NCBI RefSeq assembly: GCF_026262505.1
Contig: NC_067206.1
Location: 12,272,205-12,336,204 of the forward strand
Length of the DNA stretch: 64,000 nt
Reading direction: 5' to 3'
Source of the DNA: Trichomonas vaginalis G3
Taxonomy: Eukaryota; Parabasalia; Trichomonadida; Trichomonadidae
This document shows positions 10,003 to 21,564 of this stretch, piece by piece (within the stretch, counting starts at the first letter, position 1; every line of letters begins with the position of its first letter). The notes under the pieces were generated by a model. It was not told the DNA's origin. It did no database searches and worked only from the letters and a program-made list of their open reading frames with translations. The position numbers were made by a program, and so were the translations under genes.

Positions 10003-11136
10003 TTACTTACTCAAACCTTCGCGATTAGTTACTCGTTGCAAATCTTGTGCACAAAGGTCTCTATCGCCTAATGCAAGCCAAAATGCAGCTCTTGCTTTGT
10101 ATTTCTCATCTGTTGGTTCTAAATCAATTGATCTCGACATATCCACAATGGCTCCTGGAATATTATCAAGATAATATAGCGCAATTGCACGATACATGTA
10201 CATTTCGGCGAATTTGGTACCAGCCTGTAAATGTAATGAAGCCAGAGCCACTGCCTTTGAGTATTTTCCTTCGGTTATGAATAATGCAACTTGAGAAGTG
10301 TCTTTAGGGGATATATTAGTAACTGTTGCACGCGGTGTCTCTATAGCAGGGCGTAGGGATGGTAATGCGTCCGCTGCGGCACTTGCTTTTGCGATAAGAT
10401 TCTCTGTAGTTAAAAATCTCAAATTGTTTCCTCTTATTTCTAGGCCATTACGTATAGGATTGTTTTTGAGCGATGTGATCTTGCTACTAATCAACGGCAT
10501 AACGTGTGGTTCTCTGTGATAAATCGAAATGAAGGTTGGAATATCATGATACATAAAACTTAATAGGCATGGCTTGTCATTAACATTTAGTGTTATCATT
10601 TCATCAAGCAGATGGAAGAAATGAGGTAAATCTTTTTGACTTATCGAGACATATTCGAGTTGGTAAAAAGCATGCGATTCATCTTCGAAGGATCCTTTCA
10701 AAATTGATGCTAGGAATGAATAAACTGGTCCAAGGCTAACATAATTTTGTAATGCGATCAATCTTTCAATTATAGTAATAACTTCATCGTATTTTCTGTT
10801 TTGAAGACAAATGGCGGAGAGTCTTAATGATTGTTGTGCTATTGGTTGAGCACGCGTAAAGAATAATGACTGATTTACAGCTGTTCTAACATCTTTATAT
10901 CTAGTATTGACAACAGAGTCAAATGATGTTGTTCTTTCTTCTGGAATTCGAGTTCGATATTTATTTGCATTTAAGTGATGGCTAAAGTATTTTGTCGACT
11001 GTTTTTCTAAATCCTCTAAAAATTCTTGATTGATTTCAGCAGAAGGCTCAATCGTAATCGGTTTGTTAACTGGATATTTATTGGGTATTGTGATCTGAGA
11101 ATACTGTTGAAATGGGCAAGAAAAATTGTTTAACAT
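10003..11136 (-). CDS. TPR-like repeat protein
   Basis: 377 residues. The N-terminal ~90 residues look unstructured and contain PEERTTSFDSVVNTRYKDVR. From ~95 on the protein is helical with TPR-like hairpins (LSAICLQNRKYDEVITIIERL). The clearest TPR pair is at ~285-365, with FITEGKYSKAVALASLHLQ, then AEMYMYRAIALYYLDNIPGA and DMSRSIDLEPTDEKYKARAA. TPR proteins act as scaffolds; which complex is not evident. The start follows AAAAAGTGAC by about 9 bases. No partner gene lies alongside. Confidence 0.8.
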   Translation of the reverse strand: MLNNFSCPFQQYSQITIPNKYPVNKPITIEPSAEINQEFLEDLEKQSTKYFSHHLNANKYRTRIPEERTTSFDSVVNTRYKDVRTAVNQSLFFTRAQPIAQQSLRLSAICLQNRKYDEVITIIERLIALQNYVSLGPVYSFLASILKGSFEDESHAFYQLEYVSISQKDLPHFFHLLDEMITLNVNDKPCLLSFMYHDIPTFISIYHREPHVMPLISSKITSLKNNPIRNGLEIRGNNLRFLTTENLIAKASAAADALPSLRPAIETPRATVTNISPKDTSQVALFITEGKYSKAVALASLHLQAGTKFAEMYMYRAIALYYLDNIPGAIVDMSRSIDLEPTDEKYKARAAFWLALGDRDLCAQDLQRVTNREGLSK

Positions 11137-11144
11137 CGAAATTT

Positions 11145-11154
11145 GTCACTTTTT
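11145..11154 (-). promoter_or_regulatory. AAAAAGTGAC motif before the TPR gene
   Basis: On the gene strand AAAAAGTGAC ends 8 bases before the ATG. It is the same 10-mer as at 9485-9494, in the same orientation relative to its gene. Candidate core-promoter element. Confidence 0.35.
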
Positions 11155-11789
11155 ATTCAAAAAAGAATCTTTAGAACACTTCCATCCTGTCAATATTTTG
11201 ACTTGATACTTTGATATGAAATTATTTGCATATAGCAAAACTCATATACATGATGCCAATAAAAAGGCTAATATAATATTATAATAGAAAATATGAGAAT
11301 CACATTTATTTTTTTTAAATTTTCATTTGAAAAACCTTTTCCTAATTCAAAAGTCATAATTAATAAATATCTAAACGATGAACATATCCCTTTATTGATT
11401 TTATTATGTTATTTCATGCTAATAACAATATTTTCGATTTTGAATTAATTTATTGATTATGTTAAACAGCATTTAGTGTAGATTGTTTGAAAACAAGAAT
11501 ATTCCTCAATATAAATTTTGAGGAAAATACAAATTTATTAGATGTAATCCTGATTCTGAAATATCCATCATATATTTTTATTTATGTTGTTATTTTAAAT
11601 TTGTCATAACGAGTATATACTTACTTATGTTACCTGCCACAAACTCTGTGAAAAAATAATAGCTTTATTGGTGAATCAAATAATACTAATGGTAAAAATA
11701 AAATATTGGAAAGCATAAATGAAAATAATGTTGACTTGGTGGGAGCAATATTACATGAAATAGAAGCATGATTGAACTCATCATATATT
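11155..11789. other. Gene-free AT-rich stretch
   Basis: No open frame of useful length, no repeat family and no RNA gene recognised. It separates the TPR gene start from a simple-repeat tract. Confidence 0.5.
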
Positions 11790-11850
11790 CACACACACAC
11801 ACACATAAAAAAATAAAATAAAAATAAAATAAAATAAAATAAAAAAAAAC
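11790..11850. repeat. Simple repeats (AC)n then (AAAAT)n
   Basis: An AC dinucleotide run of about 17 bases is followed by a run of AAAAT units. It lies directly downstream of the glycine-rich gene's 3' end. Confidence 0.9.
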
Positions 11851-12690
11851 TATTTATAATCAAACAAAATAGCCAGGAAAAGTGTCGAGAAGTTGAAATT
11901 GAAGCATAATTTGCTTGCAGAGCAAGTAATAAGAGATTGGATGATAATGTATCCATTACCAAAGTGGCCGCGCTCAAATGATCCCGATGGTGATTTGAAT
12001 GTTTGGCTTCCATTGTAAAAAGCGGGTGAAGTTAAGTCACTTCTCACGAAGCTACTTCCTCCACCACCGCTTCCAACGTCCACACCTCCACCACCACCAT
12101 AATAGCCACCTCCCCCACCTCCTGCTGAGGCGTCCCAGCAAGTATTTGCATCACCACCCTTCAAAAATCCTCCAGGTGATGAATCACATGAAGCTGCATT
12201 ATTCTGAAAATGACTTTTCGAGCCTCCTCGATTTTGCTTTCCTCCCTCTGCGTGATAATAAAAAAATTTGAGGTCTGGAGCGTTTTCTCCAATATAACCG
12301 CCATAACCGCCCGGGTTTTCGATTTCATAATACCCCGAGCCACCTCCAGAGCCAGAGGCGATTAGGACATCCGTTTGAACATTATTTACAGTGATAAATG
12401 TGGATCCACCACCAGAGCATGATTTTTCCCCATTTTTTCCAACATCATTAAGTCCAGCTTTATAGAAGTTCTGTGAAACAATTTTTGTATCGCATTTACC
12501 TTGTCCACCAACATAAATATTGAGTCTGGTTTGACTTTTGACATCAAAAATTGCCTCTGTGTAAGCTCCGTCCAGCACTCTTATTTTGTATGTAACCGCC
12601 TTGAGCTCCCCATACACGAATGAGATATTTTGATGGCTCTAGGATAACATCTTGTTTTACACCGGTATATTCGAATAAGTAACGAATATC
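11850..12690 (-). pseudogene. Glycine-rich protein, frameshifted and 5'-truncated
   Basis: The open frame of 255 codons (11850-12617) encodes a Gly-rich protein with GGSTFITVNN, GGYGGYIGE and repeated GGGGGYYGGGGG, then SFVRSDLTSPAFYNGSQT and FGNGYIIIQ near the end. This is a family common in trichomonads. Upstream of the open frame, in another frame, the strand reads FEYTGVKQDVILEPSKY and then LIRVWGAQGGY, which is the normal beginning of this domain. One base change in length at about 12580-12600 separates the two frames, and a TAA closes the upstream frame near 12690 with no ATG between. The copy is therefore probably dead. The C-terminus lacks a membrane segment. Confidence 0.7.
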
Positions 12691-13279
12691 TTAGATCAGT
12701 TTTAAAATATGAAACGTAAAAATTGTATTTTCACAACTATTATACTCACTTTAGCATTAAAAACAAAGTTTACCCATCATTTATAATAAAGTTTTCTAAT
12801 CATTCCACAAATGAATTTCATTCGAATAGATTCTATTAATAATATGATAACATGCATTGTTAATTAATATCTATCATTGATATTTGATAAATATCGATTA
12901 AAAATCAACCAGTAACGTTATCAAATTCTAATTGAAAGAAAATCTGCTCATTTATTGATATTTCAATACAATTTAGTTCATAAATCTCATTCCATATATG
13001 CTATATGAATGTTTTGCCTTACATGCCAACTTCAATGGCAATTAGTAATTTTGATTTGATATTCTTAAGATTGGAATCTAATACATTCTTATTTAATTGA
13101 GCTCAACAAATCACTATAGTTCAGGGCAGTATTTTAAAGTTCAATTATTCTTTCATCTTGAAGTATGAATATGGAGATTCATCGAATTAAAAGGGCTTTT
13201 TTATTATGATCCTTTTTTGATTTTGTATAAAGCATATAACGTAAGTTTGAACATTTAAGTAATATTTCAGAAATGATAG
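12691..13279. other. Gene-free AT-rich stretch
   Basis: No coding potential, repeat or RNA gene seen. Confidence 0.5.
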
Positions 13280-13957
13280 TTAGCAAAATAGTATTATTTC
13301 TAATGGAATTAAATATCTAAAAAATGATAAAGGTAGTTGACACTTTGTGGAACATATGCATTTCATATATACGGCACATTCATTACTACGGACAAGATTC
13401 GTAATATTTGAAAAACTAGTATAAGGATAAAGAGGATGCACGTATATAAATGGCTGAGGAGTCATCTCATAAAACCAAAAACCATCAATTTTATCCATCC
13501 CACAATAGATAAGTTTTCTAATTTTAGATACAGTAAAAACATGCCATGAAGCCGAAGCAATTTTGCTCGGGATTCTCATCATTGTCATAGTAATTTCATA
13601 AAATACACCTTGCCCAAATGTGAGTGTTGAGTTATATCTTTCTTCGAATAAAACATTTAACAAAGTTGGAATATAACCAAAGCAATCATAACCAAGGGAA
13701 ATTATTGTATTTGGAATATAAAGGGATTTCAAGCAGGTATGATGCCTGAAAGCGGAATCGCCAACATGCGTAATAGGAATACCATCTTTTTTATATGGAA
13801 TAATTAAATCTTTGCAAAGAAAGTATGGATCAGCATTAGAGTCAGCTTCTCTAACATTTGTGCCTAATATATAGTAATCATCTTGTCGTTGGTATACTAA
13901 ATTATTACACAAAAAACTTTTGAAATGAAATACCCAGATTTTCCTTACTTTTACCAC
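13280..13957 (-). pseudogene. BspA-type leucine-rich repeat fragment
   Basis: An open frame of about 225 codons holds two to three LRR_5-type repeats of the BspA family: ITHVGDSAFRHHTCLKSLYI, PNTIISLGYDCFGYIPTLL and, less clearly, a third with FGQGVF. Full-length BspA-like proteins of trichomonads have many more repeats and often a C-terminal membrane anchor; neither is present. The frame opens without an ATG (its first codon is GTG) and the C-terminal third is not repeat-like. An ORF of 60 codons (13951-14133) overlaps its 5' end in another frame but shows no leucine-rich repeats. I read it as a degraded copy. Confidence 0.55.
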
Positions 13958-14145
13958 TCCCCATGTAATTTCTGGGGAAAACGATAATTCATTTTTTTTA
14001 TGGATGAATAGATCGTTTTCCTAGAAAGGACCTCATATCTCTGGCTAAAAAGAGTGTCAGATCCTAAATAGGTTATTGATCTAGTGTACAAATCCAATAA
14101 AAAGCCTATTTTTTTGGCTTTTTTGGTGCTCATTTTTTCGAAGAT

Positions 14146-14202
14146 CTACATGAATATGGGGAAACCATCGGATTTTTTTGGTTAACCCACATCTTCATGT
14201 AG
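14146..14202. repeat. Imperfect inverted repeat (hairpin)
   Basis: The arm CTACATGAATATGGG (14146-14160) pairs with CCCACATCTTCATGTAG (14186-14202) around a 25-base loop. It could fold in DNA or RNA. No gene adjoins it closely enough to call it a terminator. Confidence 0.5.
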
Positions 14203-15032
14203 TCTGGACTATCTTTCCTCGAAGGACCTCTTTACGGGTGTAAAAACTCATAAAGTTCTCAAAAGATTCATTCTCGATCTCCATGCTGAAAGAATTTACA
14301 ATAAAAAAGAGATCTACGCATCAAACTACAGCCATAAATGAACTGAACCCCTAAAGCTCAGCTCTTAGTTTATCAAAAACGTCGAAATCCTTCTCATTGC
14401 AATCAAATTTTCTCAATAACTCATAAGAAAAATCGAATTTTGATTAAGCCGATGTTATAGGTATCACAAATACTACAAACTTGAGCAATATCGAAATTGC
14501 CAGCAAAAGTTTGAAATTGCATTGCTCATATTTGTTTTGTAAACTAAAAATCTGCTTATATTATTCATTAATTTTTTATATATTATTCATATACTTTAAT
14601 AAAAACAATACTATTTCACCTTAAAAATGAATTTCATAAGTCAATATTATTTTTTTGAAAATGTATCAATTTTCGATTAAAACAACATGAGAATAAAATT
14701 TACGCAAAATTATTTTAAAAAATGGTTTTAAAAATTTACAATTGATTAAGAATAAGATTGCAAGAAGTTTTGAAGTTTAATTTTAAGAAAAAAAATTCGG
14801 ATATTATTCATGGATCTAAGTAATCTGATATTTGAGTATCGGCACTATGCATAAAACATATATTTATAGTTTTGTTGGATTTTTATGATTTTAAATATAT
14901 TCAAATTTGGCAATCCAATAGATTTTTAAAAAATAGGTAAATAAAAATAGATTACATATGCAGCAGATTTAGAACATGAAACAAATCTTATAGTGACCCA
15001 AAAAAAATTCATGATCCAAAAAAGAAAAAAAA

Positions 15033-15103
15033 TGGCTAATTGGGAATCAAACCTTGGCATAATAAATCATTATGTAGGATGTTTCCACTACACTACACTG
15101 GCA
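15033..15103 (-). pseudogene. tRNA-like relic with Pol III A and B boxes
   Basis: On the minus strand TAGTGTAGTGG fits an internal A box, and about 31 bases on GGTTTGATTCC fits a B box. A run of T follows within 3 bases of the presumed 3' end (TTAGCCA then TTTTTTTT). A D-stem (GTGT/ACAT) and an anticodon-like hairpin (CATAA/TTATG) can be drawn, but the T-stem and acceptor stem mispair and U33 is absent. It therefore looks like a decayed tRNA or a tRNA-derived short element rather than a working tRNA. Confidence 0.3.
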
Positions 15104-16650
15104 GTTCGAAAAATACCCTTGGTGGTTCTATTTAATAGCTACTCCCAACGATAGGCGGTGTCCCCAGCTTTAGAGGGGTGGTAAAAGTAAGGCAAATCTG
15201 GGTCATAAAAAATAAAAAAGTGACAGAAAAAATAATTATAACAAACCCAAGATATATCAAAGTTTTTCTCAGGTCTGTGAATTCATGATGAAATATGCTG
15301 CAAAGTAATGTAAATGCTTAGCGTCGGTACTTTTTAATATCATCATTTACGCTATTAAAATTTAGAATCATTTTTTAAAAAATTTTCGATGTCACTTTTA
15401 TAATAGAAAAACTAAAAAAAAAATACTAGAATCTCTCTTTTGACATATGCAAAAATTATCAATGATTATAGCCAGATTAAGTATTTATTATGTCACTTTT
15501 TGAGTTCGCCGAATTCGAAAAAATCCGGCTGAGTTAGCGAATTTTCAGTAATTCGCCATTTGGCGAAACCGTTTTTAAATCCCTAAACAACTCCATAAAA
15601 ACAAAAAATTGTTATTGAATAATTTGGAACTGAAAAAGAACCGAGAGTTTTCCATTAATAATCAATCTCATTTATGAAACAAATATAACACCATCACGAT
15701 ATGCAAGGATCAAAGCCTAAATTCTATTTTCAACTTGAAATATTTTTCTAATTCTAATTAGATTTTTCAATATTGTACTAATATGCACATATTTATTTTC
15801 AGAAGATCAGGGAACTTCTGAAAATTTCTGCGATGTGCCAAAAATACTCAATAATTTCATTTTTATAAATATTAGTCATCCAAAAGGAAATATTACGAAA
15901 AAGATATTGAGTGAAATATTGCTTGCTTCGAAAAAGAATACACAAGATTAGTGTAGACATTTTTTGGATACCATATTTATTGAGTCTGGATAATTAATAT
16001 TTTGACATGATGATTATATCATACATGATTTATAAAATACAAAGGTGTCATATAATTAATTTTTACATTCATAAGGAATAATCGAATTATTGATAATTAA
16101 TTTTTACTGAATCGGATTCTAAGATTTAATTACATATTATAAATCTTGGTTCATAATTATATTTATTTGAAAAGAAGTGTAAAGAGACTTTATTGTGATA
16201 ATCCGAAAGCATAATTATAGTGAAAAGTGATTATTCTTAATGATACTGACGAATGAACGAGCGTGATAGTTCACTAACAGCGCCGTAAAAAAAGTGAATT
16301 TATTTATATGACAAATTTGATCCATTCACAATAACTGTAAACCCTCTGTAAGTGAATTTCATTCTATGGATCCAATCAAAACCTCTTCCCTTTTAAATTT
16401 TTGAGATATCTATTGAATTGAATTTTTCCTTTAAATTTCATGAACCTAGAATATTATGTAATTTTGGTGACAATTTCCAAATGTCCAAAAAACGATATCA
16501 TCAATTTTCAAATCAATCAGATTTTTAATAAATAACAATATCGTTTTTCATGTTATTATCTTCCGATCTCGAATTAATACTTCTGCTTTTTAAAATTTCA
16601 TTGAAAATATTTTTTAGGAAAACGCCGTTGTGATTTTCATAAAAACAAAA

Positions 16651-19600
16651 ATGTTAATGTTCCTACTCCCTATATTATCTTTCCAGGAATCGCGTTGTGA
16701 TCCAATCACAACAAATCTGAAGTTCAATGAACAAATATCTTTGCATTGCCCTGGATTGTACGGAGCGTCCGCATCAATAATTCTTGAAGGAAAATATAGC
16801 AACCCTAGGTATACTTGTCAAGGAACTATTAGTAATAATATGTTATATTTTACTGTTACTGAAGAATATCCTTATACAAAATTATCTATAAATGATTTTA
16901 GTACAGATGTCCATTTTGAAGGAAGTCCAAATATAGTTTCTTCATCTATGACATTCAATAAATTCTCTCGTAGATGGAACCCTTTTTCATTGTTAATAGA
17001 ATTTGATGCCAATTATTATGGAAAAGGAACGAACAAATTTGAAGGTGTGTTTGTCACAAATCTAGATGATGTAAATAATACTGATTTTCAAGAAATTCTT
17101 GTTTCAACTAATTATGTGGGTGACGAATACTTCTTCATTCCAAATTCAGTAGAAGATGGCGTATATTACTTCGCTTTACGCTTTCACTACATTGATGGAG
17201 ATAAGGATTCAATATCAAATGTTGTTATAAATCAAATACGAGTTATCAATGATTCAATAAAAGATCGTCTATTTGTTATGATGCGCACAAATGATGTTAT
17301 ATTTTATGGCGGGCATGGTTATCAGATTAATTTTATGCCATTGTCTTCAGCCCCTAAATTTAAGCTTCTCTTCAAACTCGGTGAATATTCAACAAATGTA
17401 GATCAATATATTGAAGTTTGTCAATATCAAAAAGCAGCTCCAGGCGATTTGGATATATATGAATCTATCACAATTCCATCTGATATAACAGAAGTCTATA
17501 ACAAATTAACATTTATAATGGTTGATTCAGACACTTCTACCATTCTTGCTTCAACTGCATTGGATCGACTTGAAATAATTCCAGAACTAACAGAAGATGA
17601 AGTACAAATAAACAACCACAAAGATAATAATGGAATTTATTATCTAGCAAACAAAGATACTATTAGCGGAACAATCAAATTTAAAAATATAATTCATATC
17701 GATGATTTGAAAGTTTCATATGATTATAATTTTAAATCAGTAAGTGGTACTTTATCTGCAACTGAAGGAGAGGATAGAAAAGTTAATTTTGAAATCCCGT
17801 TAACAGAGTTTCCTTCCACCGGTAAAATAATATTTGAAGGAAGTCGTTCATCAGTTAGGGTTCCAATAACAGTCAAAAAACTAGATATGACTGTTAATGT
17901 TAACAAATATTTGCCATTAACAGGAACGATCGATGGTAATATTCAGATATCAACAAATTTGGAGTCATCAAATTCCCTTACAGTTGCTGCAAAATATGGT
18001 GAATATGATGCATCAACAACTAGTTATAATATTGCCATTGATACTAAAAATGCTGAACAGACTATTCAAATAGATTTAGGGAGCAAAATCACATACAATA
18101 CAGAGGAAACATTGCCAACAAAACTTACATTTGTAATAATAACTGGAGGTGTTATTGTTTCTCATAAGACTGTTGATTTTGTAATCCTTCAAGAACCACA
18201 GATTGAATCAATTACAGACGCTAGTAGCACACATCAATATAAGACAAATTCAAGGATAAATCTAAATATCAAAAGAACAAGAGCGGCAGCACTTGAATAT
18301 TATTCATTCAAATATGAATTTTCAGCTTAAAATTCTGATCAGATGGCAAATCCAATTTTAAACAACATAAACAAACCAACAAAGGTTTCAAATACAGAAA
18401 ATGATTTCACTCTTCAATTCACAATTCCAAACAATGTTGAAGCAGGCCAAAAATATTTATTATTGAAACTCATTAATCCACTTAATCAAGAATCTCCTGT
18501 TTTCGGTGTCAGTTTAACAATTACAAAAGAGAGAGAAGTAACAAGCAGTTCAATCACGTGCCAAAAAACACAAGCCATGATGTTAGATGAAAAAGAATAT
18601 TTGTTCAAATGCAATATCGATAATATTGAAACCAATGCTGTTATATATAAAGCTAAAGTTGGTCCATATGACTCAAATGGTTATACCGACCAGCTCGACA
18701 TTGATTTGCGAATGAATCCTAATGGAAATGAAAACGAATATAATGTATGACTATTCCAAAACAAACACAAGAGCAAACAACTATATCTTTTGGAATGATT
18801 GATAAATCTTCGAATACAATTATAAAATATTATGATCTAACAAATATTCAAATTGTTCCAGGGCCAAATATATATTTTAGTCAAGGAACTTATGAATTAT
18901 TTACAACACCGACTCTTGAATTCCTGGTTAATTATATTTACGATTTCCCTACAGCCAAAGTTCAATATCGCGAAAATGTTTATAATTCTGAGTTTCAAGA
19001 TGTTATTTCTTTATCTCCATTAAATGCAAATGAAAGAAAGTTTACTGCTAAGGTCAATCTGAATAATATAGGTTTGATAATAAAGATAACTGATAAGTTC
19101 GATAGATCTTCATTTTTCACAATTCTTCCTCGGGATATGAAAATGCCAAATGATTACAAATGCAAGATGCAAGATTATAAATCCTATCATTTTATGGGGG
19201 AGACAGCAAATATAATTTGTAGGTCGTATTTTGATTATTCTTCATTTGCAGAAAAAGAATTTTATTTTGTTGATTTTTCAGATGAAAACAAATTAAAATT
19301 GTTGGGAACTTCATCAGAAAAAGAAGCAATATTCCCATTGACTTTTCTAATACTGCAAGATGCAAAAGATATAAGAAGTTTTTATATTCATCAAAAATTT
19401 ATTAACATAACCGGCTATAGTCATGATGCCTATGTAGGTAACACAATATATAAATTATTAGAGTTTGATTTTAAGTATTTGGAAATTACAGAAACAAAAA
19501 TAAAGATCAATGTCCAACCACATGAGAGAATTGAAGGTAATTACGAGACTTTTTATTCAATAGGACCAGATGCCAATACAGAAGGAACAGAATTCATTTC

Positions 19601-20651
19601 TCTTGGATCAAAAAGCTCATATACTTATAGTGACTTCGAAATAAACCATCAGCTAGCAAAAGGAAAATACTTGTTTACACTCATGATCAAATATGATAAT
19701 AATCAAAGGATAGCTAAAAAGTCAAAGGTGCTCGATTATGAAAGAACTTTACTACCGGCAGAATATGGTAGACAAAAGTTTAAGAACTCTGCATATTTTA
19801 TCCAAAAAGATTCTGCTGTCATTCTCAACCCTGTAACGAATGATTCAACACTTCAAGCATATGCTGAGGTAGGTGATAAGAGGTATACTTTATTAAAGGA
19901 TAAAGTAATAGGTATGGAATTCATAGAAGAAGGAAAGTTAGTAATTATTTCAAAAGAAGAAGTAATTGGATATGTCTTTGGATTTTTCAGGGTGAAAGCA
20001 GATGATAAAATATTCATGTTTGGAAATGGTAGCATAACTGCTGGAACAGCAGAAGATTGCATGTATAAATTAGAGCCTCCAAAATCTGTTGCGGTTTTAA
20101 TGTATTCATTTGATGGACAATGTTTGCGATCAATTGATAATGGTGGATATGCACCTGATTATGATACATATGATGAGGAAGGTTTTTGGAGTTCCCCGGG
20201 CTATACTTATCAAGTTAACTTTATCAAACGAGACAATCCATATAAATATACATTTAAAAATTATAGATCCGATGATCCAGGGTTCATAATAATCAATTCC
20301 AAAATAGGAACACATAAATTGGCTACTGTACCTGATGATACAACTAGTAATCCAGGAAAAGATCCTGATTCTAATCCAGGAAAAGATCCTGGTGCCAATC
20401 CTGGAACAGATACAAATACAAGTTCAACAGCACCAATGAAAGAAGATACAAAAGATGGAGAAGATTCCAAACAAGGTAATGGCAATACTGGAAAAATAGC
20501 CGGTGGTGTAGTTGGAGCTCTTGTTGTTATCGCTGTAATTGCAGTTATCGCTTTTCTTATTATAAGGAAGAAGAAGAATCAGGCTGACATGGATTCACAC
20601 GATGACAGCATAAAAGAAGACAAATCAATGGATGAATCTCCAGTAGTGTGA
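16651..20651 (+). pseudogene. Large single-pass surface protein gene with two lesions
   Basis: Coding sequence runs about 1330 codons. It starts with a signal peptide (MLMFLLPILSFQESRCDP; the open frame opens earlier at a GTG, but 16651 is the first ATG). The long ectodomain consists of beta-rich modules of about 100 residues with YxVx and FxI patterns. A linker follows with NPGKDPDSNPGKDPGANPGTD-like repeats at ~20350-20410, then a transmembrane helix (IAGGVVGALVVIAVIAVI) and an acidic tail. An in-frame TAA at 18328-18330 interrupts the frame, and near 18745 the frame changes by one base (ATGA overlap). Both sides keep coding character, so the damage is recent, or is sequencing error. The family is not recognised; layout matches trichomonad adhesin-like surface proteins. 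Confidence 0.75.
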
Positions 20652-20775
20652 AACAATTTTTTAAGCTTTTTGCTATTTCAAAATTTTTAATTTAAAAATT
20701 TAATTTTTTTTTAATTTATTGTAACTAGAAACAAAACAATCAACATATCATCAGGATATTTCTATCTTCTCTATT

Positions 20776-20893
20776 CATTTCTTTGACCAGTACTGGTTTG
20801 GGGATTTCTGATTTGAATTTCTTGGGCATAAAAGTGTGTATTTCGGTTCTGTTCGATGCACTCACTGTTCTTATGGACATAGCCGATGGATAT
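20776..20893 (-). pseudogene. Fragment copied from the Tudor-SN gene
   Basis: About 115 bases closely match part of the Tudor-SN gene at about 23995-24120: TACTGGTTTGGGGATTTC here against GACTGGTTTGGGGATTTC there, then TTTCTTGGGCATAAA, CTGTTCGATG and CTGTTCTTA. A deletion and many substitutions separate them, and flanking sequence does not match. It is a decayed partial duplicate 3.2 kb from its source, in the same orientation. Confidence 0.75.
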
Positions 20894-21564
20894 TAGTATA
20901 CTATTGAACTTTGGAGGCCAAAGTTCTGCAATCAGAATAAGATTGCAAAAGAATGTACCATTCGGGAAGACATACATAGTCAATCCCCACTATTTAGCAG
21001 AATAGGAGTTAGAACCTAGAATCTTTAACTTAAGAAATTATGTACATTTAGTATATCTTAGTTCTTATCCTAGAATTGACAGCATACCAGAAATGACTCT
21101 ATCTAAATCACAATATCATGTAAGACAGTCTTGTGGGTCTTTTTCTCGCAATCAGAATGTGATTTCGAGATATTCGATCAATCCTATGAACTTGAACTGA
21201 CAATGTACCATGAATGAAAGAACCCTATACTATGCTTAAATTTTTCAATAAAAATTCTCTCAAAGACTTTGTATCTTGATTTCCTAAGATGATATTGACC
21301 TGTTAGAATCACCATCATACTATTTTATATGTCTCATACTTAGACCCATAGTTCCAAGCCAAACCTCACGTTAGAAAATTGTTGGATGAATTTTTTTGAA
21401 GTAATTGCTGAAACGATGATCAAAAAGATTAAATAGTATTAATTAGTAAATATTAAATATTTACTTATAACGCGAAAAAATTACAAATTCTATATATTTT
21501 TCTGCATTCCAACAGAATTAAGAAATAAATGGCTCAAAATCCTTGCAAAAGCTTACCTAGTTTA
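20894..21564. other. Gene-free stretch
   Basis: No open frame or repeat recognised beyond the Tudor-SN fragment at its left border. Confidence 0.5.

Larger units (their letters stand above)
13958..16650. other. Long gene-poor region
   Basis: 2.7 kb, strongly AT-rich, with only short open frames. It contains an imperfect hairpin at 14146-14202, a tRNA-like relic at 15033-15103, two GTCACTTTTT motifs (near 15221 and 15494) not tied to a gene, and a short open stretch of about 50 codons near 14190-14341 that I do not recognise. The rest shows nothing. Confidence 0.5.

Noticed and set aside
11999-12271. 90-codon plus-strand ORF rich in His and Leu
   Set aside because: Antisense shadow of the glycine codons of the glycine-rich gene.
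13951-14133. 60-codon ORF upstream of the BspA fragment
   Set aside because: Lys/Ser-rich without repeat or domain, overlaps the BspA frame; no independent support.
14184-14341. Open stretch of about 50 codons on the plus strand (KTHKVLKRFILDLHAERIYN)
   Set aside because: No ATG, no family recognised and too short to separate from chance; left inside the gene-poor region.
15221-15232. GTCACTTTTT followed by a 24-codon ORF on the minus strand
   Set aside because: The ORF is too short and lies in a gene desert; the motif alone does not prove a gene.
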